NCBI RefSeq assembly: GCF_015223055.1
Contig: NZ_JADFBX010000004.1
Location: forward strand, 1 to 64,000
Length of the DNA stretch: 64,000 nucleotides
Source: Pedobacter sp. MC2016-24
GTDB lineage: Bacteria > Bacteroidota > Bacteroidia > Sphingobacteriales > Sphingobacteriaceae
Direction: 5' to 3'
Shown: in pieces, positions 19,171 to 28,746 of the stretch
Numbering within the stretch: the first letter of the stretch is position 1
Layout of the letters: every line of letters starts with the position of its first letter
The notes under the pieces: model-generated
Seen by the model: the letters and a program-made list of their open reading frames with translations, nothing else
Database searches by the model: none
Told to the model about the DNA's origin: nothing
Position numbers and translations under genes: made by a program

Positions 19171-21201
19171 ATGAAAAAGATAAATCATATTTTAACAGCA
19201 ACTTTGGTTTTGATATCATTTGGTTCCTGTAAGGACTATCTTGACACAAAACCTACTGATTTTAATGTTGCTTCGAATTACTACCAGAATAAGCAGCAGT
19301 TGGAGTTTGCCCTTGCCGGTATCTATTCTGGTTTAAAGAATACGCCTTTGGGTGCAAACGTTATGGATATTAATGTGCCCACAGATGAAGGATATTATTA
19401 TAATGGCACACAAACTGGACCTACAACTTTCAGCAACACACCTGACATCGGTATAATTGGTTCTTATTGGACGGAGTGCTATAAAAATATCAACTATGCA
19501 AATACTATGTTGGATAATCTTGGCAGATCAACAGGTATAGATCAGGAATCTCTCGACTTTGCTAAAGGAGAAGCGATGTTCATGCGTGCTTACTATTATT
19601 TTCTTCTGGTTCAGTTTTTTGGTGATATCCCGATGCCTTTAAAGGCAACATCCTCTGTAAATGATGCAATTATAGAAGAAACTCCCGCAAAACTGGTTTA
19701 CGACCAGATCATAGCAGATATGACCATTGCAGAGGGTTTGCTTCAGAATAGAACTTCAGCTGCATTTCCATACGCGGAGCGGGCTACGGTTGATGTCGTT
19801 CAGGGTATACTGGCGAGAGTGTGTTTGTATGCCGCGGGCGAGCCTGTTAATGATACCAAAAGGTATGCAGATGCATTGAAATGGGCATTGAAAGTGAAAG
19901 AATCAAATAGACATAGCCTGAATGTGGATTTCAGACAGATTTTTATCAATTATATGCAGGATAAATATGAACTAAAGGAAAGCATGTGGGAAGTTGGTTA
20001 TGGTTACTTCGGGCCTACATCAACAGTAAATATACCAGGGGCAGTTGGCGTAAATGTCGCTGTGAGACAGCAGGTACAAACCGTGTTAGGCCTGGATACG
20101 GGATATGCATTTGGTTATACTCAGATACATCCCCGTTTGTACAAAGCCTATTCTCCAAGTGACATAAGAAGAAACTGGACAGTAGGGAATTATATCTACT
20201 CCAGTAACACAACCGCTCCCAACAATGCGATTTGGAAGTCTCCGCTTTCTCCAACTCAACTCTGGGAAAGATACCCTGCAAAATACAGACGTGAGTATGA
20301 AGCACAAAGTAACCGGTCTAACAGCAGGACAGCTACAACGGCAAATTTTCCGATATTAAGATATGCTGATGTGCTACTCATGTTGGCTGAGGCTGAAAAT
20401 GAAGTCAACGGGCCTACAGCTTTGGCTTATGAAGCAATTAATACAGTCCGCCGCCGCTCCATTAAAGCTTCGCCAACCATTGATGAAATTAATGTTACCA
20501 ATATCGGTTTGGGCTACCCTGGAATCCCTACCGTAAGTGTATCTGGTGGCGGAGGTACAGGAGCGGTATTTGAAGTAAATCTTAACCCTGCAAATCGTAG
20601 TGTAGCTTTAGTTCTTCGCAATCAGGGAACTGGTTACACTTCCTCACCAACAATTACAATCAGCTCGCCAGTTGGAGGCCTAACAACACCTTGGGCTGCT
20701 CAAACAGACTACATTGCAGGTACGCAGATCAACTCAGGTGGCAGAACCTATACTGTGACTGCTGCGGGTAAATCTACCAATACAGCACCAACTAACACCT
20801 CTGGTTCTTCCGCTGCCGGAACTACGGGTGCAGTGTTTACAGTACCCGTTCAGGCTACGGCAACGGCCTCGATTGGGGCGGCACCTTCGGTCGACCTTTC
20901 AGGTTTAAATAAAGATACGTTCAAACAAGCCGTGCGGGATGAACGCTATCGCGAGCTCGCATTTGAGTGCCTGAGACTTGGTGATTTAAGGCGTTGGGGA
21001 ATATTGGTATCAACTATTAAAGGTTTGGTGAATGACATTAATGGTCTGCGCACTGCTGAAGGAATACCTGCTGCACCAGCAAGCTTTCAGTCTCCTGCCA
21101 TTGCTCCGGTTACCAATATATCCGACAGGGATGTGTTTTGGCCGATACCAGCAACTAACATCAATTATAATCCTAAACTAACCCAGAATCTTGGTTTTTA
21201 A
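19171..21201 (+). CDS. SusD/RagB-type surface lipoprotein with a large insertion
   Basis: This 676-residue lipoprotein has a lipobox (I-S-F-G-S-C-K, Cys about 20) and SusD helices: L-D-T-K-P-T-D-F, F-A-L-A-G-I-Y-S-G-L, A-K-G-E-A-M-F-M-R-A-Y-Y-Y-F-L-L. The end is typical, with A-V-R-D-E-R-Y-R-E-L-A-F-E, L-G-D-L-R-R-W-G, W-P-I-P and N-P-K-L-T-Q-N. SusD lids the SusC pore and helps capture glycans. Between R-R-R-S-I-K-A-S (about 434) and L-S-G-L-N-K-D-T-F (about 570) lies an insertion of about 135 residues, rich in Gly, Thr and Ser, with two similar stretches (G-L-G-Y-P-G-I-P-T-V-S-V-S and G-T-G-Y-T-S-S-P-T-I-T-I-S). It looks like a small added beta-domain. It is part of the SusC operon. Confidence 0.92.
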   Translation: MKKINHILTATLVLISFGSCKDYLDTKPTDFNVASNYYQNKQQLEFALAGIYSGLKNTPLGANVMDINVPTDEGYYYNGTQTGPTTFSNTPDIGIIGSYWTECYKNINYANTMLDNLGRSTGIDQESLDFAKGEAMFMRAYYYFLLVQFFGDIPMPLKATSSVNDAIIEETPAKLVYDQIIADMTIAEGLLQNRTSAAFPYAERATVDVVQGILARVCLYAAGEPVNDTKRYADALKWALKVKESNRHSLNVDFRQIFINYMQDKYELKESMWEVGYGYFGPTSTVNIPGAVGVNVAVRQQVQTVLGLDTGYAFGYTQIHPRLYKAYSPSDIRRNWTVGNYIYSSNTTAPNNAIWKSPLSPTQLWERYPAKYRREYEAQSNRSNSRTATTANFPILRYADVLLMLAEAENEVNGPTALAYEAINTVRRRSIKASPTIDEINVTNIGLGYPGIPTVSVSGGGGTGAVFEVNLNPANRSVALVLRNQGTGYTSSPTITISSPVGGLTTPWAAQTDYIAGTQINSGGRTYTVTAAGKSTNTAPTNTSGSSAAGTTGAVFTVPVQATATASIGAAPSVDLSGLNKDTFKQAVRDERYRELAFECLRLGDLRRWGILVSTIKGLVNDINGLRTAEGIPAAPASFQSPAIAPVTNISDRDVFWPIPATNINYNPKLTQNLGF

Positions 21202-21212
21202 TCAGCGTAGAG

Positions 21213-22145
21213 ATGAAAATATTTAAAGTATTATTAGCTATGATAGCCGTATTGGTCATTTATAGCTGCAATAAAGTAGAATTAGCTGCTCCGGAAGATT
21301 TTTTAGTTCAAACTGACAAGGACACCTATGCTGTGAATGAGGATGTAACCTTCAGGTTTTTAGGAAACCCAAACAACATATCTTTTTATTCCGGGGAAGT
21401 AGGTCGTAGTTACGAGTTCCGGACAAGACTGTCCAGTCCCGGGGCAAAAAATGAATTGTCTTTTAGTACTCAGCTAGCGAACCTACCCGCTGGAAGTACA
21501 ATTGGGCAGACAAATAACTTAAAGTTTTTGGTTTCTTCCAATTTCAATGGAAGGGCGGATTCGGCCAATATAAGGAACGCTGTATGGAAGGATATGACCA
21601 GTAAGGTTACACTCGCTTCAAATGCAACATCTACAGCTTCAGGAGTCCTAAATGTTTCAGACTTTCAGACTGAAGGAGATACAGTTTATGTGGCTTTCAG
21701 ATACAGTAGCCAATTATCTTCTCCAACCAGTAGGGCCAGAGCTTGGACAGTGAGTAGCCTGACATTCAAAAATACTTTCCCTGACGGCACTGTTTACTCA
21801 CACAATACTGTAACCACTGATGTTAGAAATACTGGATTCAGGCAATTTAGTTACAAAGGCGGGTCTGTAAAAGACTCCTTAAAGTGGGCGATTGGTTCGA
21901 CCCTTTTCTTTCCTGCTGGAATTGATGATTTAAGCGATGAAGATTGGTCGATTTCAAAGCCATTCAAGTTATCTAAAATAGCCAATGACAATGGAGTGGG
22001 TATCAAGGATTTCACAGTAACCTTGGCAAAATATACTTACAAGTTTAAAAAAGCAGGTACCTATAATGTAACTTTTGTAGCAAACAATGCAACTGGAGAG
22101 GGGGTTAAGGAAGTTGTTAGACAATTGGTTATCAATATAAAGTAA
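21213..22145 (+). CDS. DUF5017-type surface glycan-binding lipoprotein
   Basis: This 310-residue lipoprotein has lipobox V-I-Y-S-C (Cys about 19). The mature part begins E-L-A-A-P-E-D-F-L-V-Q-T-D-K and continues V-T-F-R-F-L-G-N-P-N-N-I-S-F-Y-S-G-E, the usual opening of DUF5017 proteins, whose N-terminal part resembles a PKD/Ig sandwich. The rest is beta-rich with no catalytic motif. Genes of this type occupy the SusE/SusF position in PULs and are thought to bind glycan at the cell surface. It is 11 bases after the SusD gene and ends the operon before the hairpin at 22204-22253. Confidence 0.8.
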   Translation: MKIFKVLLAMIAVLVIYSCNKVELAAPEDFLVQTDKDTYAVNEDVTFRFLGNPNNISFYSGEVGRSYEFRTRLSSPGAKNELSFSTQLANLPAGSTIGQTNNLKFLVSSNFNGRADSANIRNAVWKDMTSKVTLASNATSTASGVLNVSDFQTEGDTVYVAFRYSSQLSSPTSRARAWTVSSLTFKNTFPDGTVYSHNTVTTDVRNTGFRQFSYKGGSVKDSLKWAIGSTLFFPAGIDDLSDEDWSISKPFKLSKIANDNGVGIKDFTVTLAKYTYKFKKAGTYNVTFVANNATGEGVKEVVRQLVINIK

Positions 22146-22203
22146 ATTTGTAGCAGGGAAGCTGATTTGTATAGCACGGTGTTTTGCGTGATACTGACGG
22201 CTA

Positions 22204-22253
22204 AAATCCGGTTAATATACTGTTGACAATTAAACTATATATTAACTGGATTT
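22204..22253 (+). terminator. Long hairpin after the first SusCD operon
   Basis: Arms 22204-22219 and 22238-22253 are a 16-bp inverted repeat with one mismatch (a G-T pair in RNA). The sequence is AT-rich and lies 60 bases after the DUF5017 stop. It has no long T-run, so it could also protect the mRNA end or bind a regulator. Confidence 0.45.
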
Positions 22254-22534
22254 AATTTGCTAGTATGAATCAAAAACTCGGGTTTTCAATAAATTGATTC
22301 TAAGGGTGTATTAAATGGTATAAAGTATCGCACCAGTTAGTATTATTAAAATTTAATAAAATATGATGAGTATAGATATATTTTTTAGTTGTCTTTTAAT
22401 TGTGACGTTGGCTTAATGGAAATAATTTTCCTACTGCCAACACAATTAGTTATTTCATAAAGGCAGCCGATGATCTCATTTTGCTCTATTTAATTAGATC
22501 TGAATCGTAATTAAAAATTAATTTAATATATATA

Positions 22535-23548
22535 ATGGCAAAAATATTATCCATAAGAGATATTGCTAATGAACTCAACATATCAAAAACAACAATTTCC
22601 TTTATTTTAAATGGAAAGGCAAAGGAGAAGCGCATCAGTGATGAGCTCGATGAAAGTGTTACAAAGTACCTAGCGCAAAGAGACTATAAACCTAATCAGC
22701 TCGCCAAGAGTTTAATTATGGGAAAAACCATGATGATTGGCCTTATGGTTGAAAATATTTCCTATTATTTCTTCGCGCAGGTAGCCTATCATATAGAAGA
22801 ACTGGCCTACCAGAACGGCTATAGGATCATTTATTGTATTTCAGACAACGATTTACATAAAACTCAGGAACTCATTGGAATGTTCAGAGAACGACATGTT
22901 GATGGCTATATCATTACTCCTCCATCTGGGATCGAAAAAGATATTAAGGGGCTGCTTGACGATGGACTTCCTGTAGTGCTTTTTGACAGATATCTTGAAG
23001 GTGTTGACACCAGCTATGTTGTCCTCGATAATTATAAAGCAAGTTATGATGCTGCAAAATACCTAACAAGTAAAGGCTTTAAAAATATTGCTTTTTTAGA
23101 GCTTGATTCTGATCAGAGTCAAATGCATGATCGACGTCAAGTCTACCAGGACGCACTTGCTGAAAGTAATCTGCCGCTATCGATCAAAAAAATACCATTT
23201 ATTAGTGATTTTGATTATAAAGTAAAAGAAATGGTGAAGTTTATTAAGAAAAATCAACAGATCGATGCTGTTTTCTTTGCAACAAACTATCTTGCTTTTA
23301 GTGGTATTAAAGCGATAAATGAGTTAAAAATGTCTACTCATAAGGACCTGGCACTAGTTGCATTTGATGACCATGAAGTGTTTAATATTTACTCCCCTTC
23401 TATAACAGCAGTTGCACAGCCCATTAGAAAGCTCGCAAGACAATCTATTAATGCCTTTTTGAAAATGTTGGACGCTGATGGTCGATCTAACAATGCAGAG
23501 AAAATTGAGGTCCCGGCGGAGTTAATGATCAGATATTCTACAGGTTGA
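22535..23548 (+). CDS. LacI family transcriptional regulator
   Basis: This 337-residue regulator has an N-terminal LacI helix-turn-helix (L-S-I-R-D-I-A-N-E-L-N-I-S-K-T-T-I-S-F-I-L-N-G) and hinge region (Y-K-P-N-Q-L-A-K-S-L). A periplasmic-binding-protein-like sensor domain follows (I-G-L-M-V-E-N-I, D-G-Y-I-I-T-P-P, V-V-L-F-D-R-Y, V-A-F-D-D-H-E). It probably senses a sugar released from the target glycan and controls the flanking SusCD operons. LacI control instead of a hybrid two-component system is less usual for Bacteroidota PULs. The leader at about 22365-22415 resembles that of the SusC gene at 15871. Confidence 0.92.
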   Translation: MAKILSIRDIANELNISKTTISFILNGKAKEKRISDELDESVTKYLAQRDYKPNQLAKSLIMGKTMMIGLMVENISYYFFAQVAYHIEELAYQNGYRIIYCISDNDLHKTQELIGMFRERHVDGYIITPPSGIEKDIKGLLDDGLPVVLFDRYLEGVDTSYVVLDNYKASYDAAKYLTSKGFKNIAFLELDSDQSQMHDRRQVYQDALAESNLPLSIKKIPFISDFDYKVKEMVKFIKKNQQIDAVFFATNYLAFSGIKAINELKMSTHKDLALVAFDDHEVFNIYSPSITAVAQPIRKLARQSINAFLKMLDADGRSNNAEKIEVPAELMIRYSTG

Positions 23549-23754
23549 TAAGTTTTTATTTCATTTTTTTACATCTATTTATGCAAAGACATTCAGATGT
23601 CTGATTTTATAATGAGTACTGAATCCCGTCATTTCAGTAATTGTTTTTTAAGTGATTTTGATGTATCGCTAGTATCTGTTATTTGAAAAAATACTTTTTA
23701 ATTAATGATTCTATGAAAAGATGTGGTGTAAAATAAAAATAAACAAATAAGTGA

Positions 23755-23772
23755 ACAGGTTTAGTTACCTGT
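23755..23772. promoter_or_regulatory. Inverted repeat upstream of the second SusC gene
   Basis: ACAGGT (23755-23760) and ACCTGT (23767-23772) flank a 6-base centre, 70 bases before the SusC start at 23842. This is operator-sized and could serve the LacI protein just upstream. The decamer TTACCTGTAA that contains the right arm recurs in the hairpin at 31591-31630 after the last gene of this group. Confidence 0.4.
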
Positions 23773-23841
23773 AATTAAATAGGAATTAAACTCATTACAG
23801 ATTATCATTCAAACCAAATAAAACCCAAAAATTAAATTAAA

Positions 23842-26800
23842 ATGAGGATTTTTTCACGAAAAAGCATCTGCTTACCTTGTATTTTTTTACTGTTTTTGTT
23901 CGCCTACATGCCATTGTATGCACAACAGACAGTAAAGGGGAGAGTAGTAGATGCGCAACAAAACCAACCAGTTATTGGCGCTGCCATAAAAATCAAAGGT
24001 GTCACTGGTGGAACGCAAACTGACACTAATGGGAATTTTCAATTAAAAGCAGAAGCTGGTGCTGTTTTGGAGATAACTTACGTCGGTTATTTAAGAAAGG
24101 AAATAGCAGCAGCTTTTTCAGGAGTTATGGAAATTGTCCTCATTGAGGACAATAAAATGCTGGATGACGTTGTGGTGGTAGGTTATGGTACGCAAAAGAA
24201 AGAGACCTTAACGGGATCAGTTTCTGTGGTTGGAAAAGAGATTTTCCAGGACAAGGGAACTGTTGCCAATCCTTTGCAAGCTATGCAGGGCCAAGTTCCG
24301 GGGCTTAGAATAACACGCTCTTCCTCTACTCCTGGAGAAGAAGGTTGGAATGTGTCTGTACGCGGAGCTGTTTCAAAAAATAATATTGAGCCATTGGTGA
24401 TTATCGATGGTGTGCCCGCAGATGGTACTGGTGTACTGGCGCAGATAAATTCGTCTGATATTGAATCTATAAATGTATTAAAAGATGCTTCAGCAGCCAT
24501 TTATGGTGCAAAGGCTGCGGGTGGTGTTATACTTGTAACAACTAAAAAACCAAGTCTTGGAAAACTAAAAATTGATTATAATGGCTCTTTTACCTACAAA
24601 AAAGTTGGGTTGCAACCACGGTTGATGAGTATGGACCAATGGATAGATGGAATTATTCAGGCCCGTTACAATGATGGTTATGGCGAAGATGATACCTGGG
24701 TTAGATATGCAAGACTGGCCAAAGCAAATAAGGGATCATATATAGATCTCACCGATGGTAAAAATCCCGATCCTATACCGGGAAGATTTGGAGGGGTGGC
24801 AGACTTTGTTTTTCATGATGTCAACTGGACGGATGCACTATGGGGCGGGGCAGGCTCAACTCAACATGACTTGAGTTTGTCTGGAGGAAATGAAAAATCT
24901 GGTTACCGCTTATCTCTGGGGTACCTCAAAGATAATGGTACACTGAAGTGGGGAAACAACAGTAATGAGCGTTACAATTTAAGGTTGTCCAATAATTTTA
25001 AACTCTCTGAGCGAATCTCTGTGGAATCTGTAATTTCTTCCAGTCGGCAGAATCAGATTTCTCCAACCATGATTGGAAATGCGCTTACCGTATCTACTCC
25101 TCAGCCAGGATTGCCTGTATCTACTATCGATGGAAAAGCTTACGCATGGGGTGGACAATATACACCAAACTGGTTGGCTGAACTGGGTGGTGATAATAAG
25201 TTGCTGGTGACTACTTTTACGGCCAATGAGACCTTTAAGTATCAGATGTTAAAAGATTTTAACTTAATAACTACGTTGGGTTACAGCACTGCTTACGCTA
25301 CAAGAGATGAACAATTTCTTTCAATAGACTGGTACAGCTACAATGGCAAGGCGATCGTTGGCGACAACAGCCCTTATCCAACAAAAGCAAGCAGTTCTTA
25401 CACAAAATCAAATGCCAGAACAGACAATTATACCATCGCATCTTACATGAATTATATGAAAACTATTCAGTCAGATCATAAAATCAATCTAATGGTGGGT
25501 ACACAGTATGATCGTAAGGCTTATGATTTCAACGCGACCAGAGCGAAAGATATCAATTCTTCTCTAGACGTGTTAAATGGTTCAGGAGAAATAACAATCA
25601 ATGGAGTTCAGCGATACCAGGAAGCCTTGATGTCTTATTTTTCCCGTGCTAACTACGACTATAAATCCAAATATCTTTTGGAAGCAAATGCCAGATATGA
25701 TGGATCTTCAAAATTTCAGCCTAAAAACAGATGGTCATTCTTCTATGGTGTTTCTGGTGGCTGGAGAATAACAAAGGAGTCATTTATGGAAAACGCGAAG
25801 AAATTTCTGGATGAACTTAAGCTGCGTGTTTCCTATGGTGAAGTTGGAAATCAAAGTGGAATCGGACGTTTTGATGGCATTCAGTTGTACGATTTCCGTT
25901 CGGGAGGAGGAGCTTATATAGGTGATGGAAGTATTTCCTATATTTCCGCTGTAAATGAGTTGGTGAGTACACAACGTACCTGGGAACGTATCAAAAACTA
26001 TAACTTGGGAATTGATTTTGGCATTTTTGGACGCAGACTTTCTGGTAGTTTTGACATATTTCTAAAGCGAAATGATAATATGCTCGTAGGTGTACTCATG
26101 CCAGGTGTCCTTGGAGGCAACGCTCCGCAAACCAACAATGGCAAATTTGAATCCAAAGGGATGGACTGGAGTCTAAGCTGGCGTGAGAAAATAGGAGAGC
26201 TTTCTTATCACCTTGGTGCTACTTATACTTATATGGAAAATAAGCTGATCAGTGGAGGCAATAATGTGATTGCTGATGGATTAAATCAGACAGTTAACGG
26301 ATACGCACTGAATTCTGTTTTTGGTTACAGGTATGTCGGAAAAATTCAGAACCAGGAACAATTGAAAAAATATACTAACCGTTACCTTGGTAGCAACAGT
26401 ATTGGTATGCCGGCTGCGATTCGTTTGGGAGATCATATGTATAACGATGAGAACGGAGATGGCAAGCTAAACCAAAGTGATTTAGTTTATTTAGGTACAG
26501 ACGACCCGAAGGCCTCATTCTCTTTAAATTTAGGGCTGGAATGGAAAAATTTTGATTTCTCCGCTATCTTTCAGGGAGTAAGTAAGCGTACCGTATACCG
26601 TACACTGGATTCCTGGAAAGTTCCTTTCAAAGCGATTTGGTTAAATACTTCTGATCAGTCGGTAGGTAATGTGTGGAGCCCGGAAACACCAGGTAATAGA
26701 TTCCCTAGTTATTCTAATAACACCATTACAAATAATTACAATTACATTCCCTCCAGTTGGTCTGTTGAAGATGGAACTTATCTGCGTTTGAAAAATATAG

Positions 26801-26997
26801 TATTGGGATACAATTTCTCCCAATTGGCTTTTAAAAAATTGTTTAGCAATATAAGGGTATATGTTGCTGGTGCTGACCTTTGGGAAATATCTAAAATTAA
26901 TGATGGATGGGATCCTGAGGCAACCCGTAATGTAGATAAAAAGGAACGCTATCCATTTAACAGAACAATTACAGCTGGTCTTAATGCAACATTTTAA
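23842..26997 (+). CDS. SusC/RagA-type TonB-linked outer-membrane importer (second pair)
   Basis: This 1051-residue protein has a clean signal peptide (ending M-P-L-Y-A-Q-Q), a carboxypeptidase-regulatory-like domain (V-K-G-R-V-V-D-A-Q to E-I-T-Y-V-G-Y) and a TonB plug. The plug carries V-V-V-G-Y-G-T-Q-K-K-E-T-L-T-G-S-V, V-P-G-L-R-I-T and the SusC hallmark I-E-S-I-N-V-L-K-D-A-S-A-A-I-Y-G-A-K-A-A-G-G-V-I. The barrel ends I-T-A-G-L-N-A-T-F. It is only distantly like the SusC at 15871, so the pairs probably bind different oligosaccharides or lengths. It begins an operon with SusD (11-base gap), the Ig-like lipoprotein and the lyase at 30331. Confidence 0.93.
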   Translation: MRIFSRKSICLPCIFLLFLFAYMPLYAQQTVKGRVVDAQQNQPVIGAAIKIKGVTGGTQTDTNGNFQLKAEAGAVLEITYVGYLRKEIAAAFSGVMEIVLIEDNKMLDDVVVVGYGTQKKETLTGSVSVVGKEIFQDKGTVANPLQAMQGQVPGLRITRSSSTPGEEGWNVSVRGAVSKNNIEPLVIIDGVPADGTGVLAQINSSDIESINVLKDASAAIYGAKAAGGVILVTTKKPSLGKLKIDYNGSFTYKKVGLQPRLMSMDQWIDGIIQARYNDGYGEDDTWVRYARLAKANKGSYIDLTDGKNPDPIPGRFGGVADFVFHDVNWTDALWGGAGSTQHDLSLSGGNEKSGYRLSLGYLKDNGTLKWGNNSNERYNLRLSNNFKLSERISVESVISSSRQNQISPTMIGNALTVSTPQPGLPVSTIDGKAYAWGGQYTPNWLAELGGDNKLLVTTFTANETFKYQMLKDFNLITTLGYSTAYATRDEQFLSIDWYSYNGKAIVGDNSPYPTKASSSYTKSNARTDNYTIASYMNYMKTIQSDHKINLMVGTQYDRKAYDFNATRAKDINSSLDVLNGSGEITINGVQRYQEALMSYFSRANYDYKSKYLLEANARYDGSSKFQPKNRWSFFYGVSGGWRITKESFMENAKKFLDELKLRVSYGEVGNQSGIGRFDGIQLYDFRSGGGAYIGDGSISYISAVNELVSTQRTWERIKNYNLGIDFGIFGRRLSGSFDIFLKRNDNMLVGVLMPGVLGGNAPQTNNGKFESKGMDWSLSWREKIGELSYHLGATYTYMENKLISGGNNVIADGLNQTVNGYALNSVFGYRYVGKIQNQEQLKKYTNRYLGSNSIGMPAAIRLGDHMYNDENGDGKLNQSDLVYLGTDDPKASFSLNLGLEWKNFDFSAIFQGVSKRTVYRTLDSWKVPFKAIWLNTSDQSVGNVWSPETPGNRFPSYSNNTITNNYNYIPSSWSVEDGTYLRLKNIVLGYNFSQLAFKKLFSNIRVYVAGADLWEISKINDGWDPEATRNVDKKERYPFNRTITAGLNATF

Positions 26998-27008
26998 TTT
27001 TTGAAAAC

Positions 27009-28715
27009 ATGAAATTATTTAAAATAAATACTTTTCTGCTATGCTTGTGTCTGGCATTTAATTCCTGTACGGATATCGATCCGCAGGACCAGTTGGCTGA
27101 AACTAATGTTTGGAAGACACCAGAACAGTACAATTTATTTGCCAATCAATTCTATGGATGGCTGCGTGATTTTAACGCCATTACTGATGGCCCTCATAGT
27201 GATTCGCGTTCAGATTTGGTTACATCTTCCACTTTAAACGTATTTAGTAACGGTACAAATACGATTCCTTCGTCTGACGCAAACTATACAACAGCTTATA
27301 ACAGGTTACGACAAGTCAATCTTTTACTGAAAAATGCAGTTTCCTACACTAATCCTAATGATATTAAAAAATCAGTCGGAGAAGCTAAATTTTTTAGAGC
27401 TTACCTGCATTTTGAATTGCTACAGTTATACGGAGATGCGGTGATTGCGGACAAAACTTTTGAAACGACTTCTCCTGAACTCAATGCAAAAAGAAACCCT
27501 AGAGCAGAAGTGATCGATTTTATCATGCGGGATTTGTATGATGCCAGTGGAAACTTACCGGGCGCGCAGGAGTTGAGCGGTAGGGATGCTGGGCGTGTTT
27601 CCAGGGAAGCGGCTCAGGCGTTCCTTTCCCGTGTAGCGCTTTATGAGGGAACATGGCAGAAATTTAGGGCGAATGACGCCAGGGGTAAGGAACTATTAGC
27701 TGTTGCCGCGGTTGCCGCCAAAAAAGTTATCGATAGCAGAGCATACATTCTGTTTAAAAATACAGCATTAGATACCACAGCTTACAAATACCTGTTTATT
27801 TTAGAAAATATCAAATCGAACCCTGAAGGCCTTTCCAAGTCATCTAATACGGAATATATCTTAAGTAAAAGACATGATGAGGCCATTGCACCGATAGGAC
27901 TTAATATTACGCAGGGATATCTGGCTAATTCACTGTACATCACGAGAAAAATGGCAAATATGTATCTGGCAAGAACAGGTCTGCCGATCAATCCGGAAAC
28001 CTGGAATTATAGTAAAATGGCTTCAGAGTTTAACAACCGCGATTATAGGATGACCAATACGATGATGGTTGCCGGTAGACCCTACTGGAGTAATGCAAAA
28101 GGAAGAACAACATGGCAATTGGACGATACAGATTTAAAGCTGTCGATGTATCCTTCGTTTACACCCACATTTAGCAGTGGTTACCATAATCAAAAATGGT
28201 GTACAGAAAGAGTGGTAGCCAATACTAAGGAAGGCTATGATTTTCCGGTCATACGTTATGGCGAAGTATTACTAAACTATGCTGAGGCCGTATTTGAGCG
28301 TGATGGGGCAATTTCAGATGAAGATTTAAATATTTCCTTAAACTTGGTACGCTCAAGGGTGAACAGCGGCATGCCTAAATTAACTAACGCACTGGCCTCT
28401 GGAAACGGATTGGATATGCGTACGGAAATACGTAGAGAGCGGACAGTGGAATTGTTTAATGAGGGATTCCGTCTGGATGATTTGAAACGATGGAAAACAG
28501 CGGAAGTCGAATTGTCTATGGACCTATTGGGTGTAAAATGGACAGGTACCGAGTTCCAGGCCAAATGGACAGATGTTTCCAGAAATAAAAATTCGCAAGG
28601 CTGTTTGATTATGGAAACGGGTAGGGTGTGGAAGGAAAGAAATTATTTATATCCTTTGCCTACGGATCAGCTACAACTCAATCCTAATTTGAAACAAAAC
28701 TCAGGCTGGGAATAA
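27009..28715 (+). CDS. SusD/RagB-type surface lipoprotein (second pair)
   Basis: This 568-residue lipoprotein has lipobox L-A-F-N-S-C-T (Cys about 20). SusD features include Y-N-L-F-A-N-Q-F-Y-G-W-L, V-G-E-A-K-F-F-R-A-Y-L-H-F-E-L-L, F-P-V-I-R-Y-G-E-V-L-L-N-Y-A-E-A-V, R-R-E-R-T-V-E-L-F-N-E-G-F-R-L-D-D-L-K-R-W and L-Y-P-L-P-T-D-Q-L-Q-L-N-P-N-L-K-Q-N. Length is normal and no insertion is seen, in contrast to the SusD at 19171. It partners the SusC at 23842. Confidence 0.93.
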   Translation: MKLFKINTFLLCLCLAFNSCTDIDPQDQLAETNVWKTPEQYNLFANQFYGWLRDFNAITDGPHSDSRSDLVTSSTLNVFSNGTNTIPSSDANYTTAYNRLRQVNLLLKNAVSYTNPNDIKKSVGEAKFFRAYLHFELLQLYGDAVIADKTFETTSPELNAKRNPRAEVIDFIMRDLYDASGNLPGAQELSGRDAGRVSREAAQAFLSRVALYEGTWQKFRANDARGKELLAVAAVAAKKVIDSRAYILFKNTALDTTAYKYLFILENIKSNPEGLSKSSNTEYILSKRHDEAIAPIGLNITQGYLANSLYITRKMANMYLARTGLPINPETWNYSKMASEFNNRDYRMTNTMMVAGRPYWSNAKGRTTWQLDDTDLKLSMYPSFTPTFSSGYHNQKWCTERVVANTKEGYDFPVIRYGEVLLNYAEAVFERDGAISDEDLNISLNLVRSRVNSGMPKLTNALASGNGLDMRTEIRRERTVELFNEGFRLDDLKRWKTAEVELSMDLLGVKWTGTEFQAKWTDVSRNKNSQGCLIMETGRVWKERNYLYPLPTDQLQLNPNLKQNSGWE

Positions 28716-28746
28716 TAATGGTTTTTACATTTTTAAATTAATGATT

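Noticed and set aside
20015-20307. Two overlapping minus-strand frames inside the first SusD gene
   Set aside because: Antisense shadows; the SusD frame is continuous and matches its family through this region.
22261-22534. Possible CRISPR-like or tandem repeats in AT-rich intergenic DNA
   Set aside because: No regular repeat unit or spacer pattern; only a hairpin and short shared promoter-like words were found. No CRISPR array was seen anywhere in the window.
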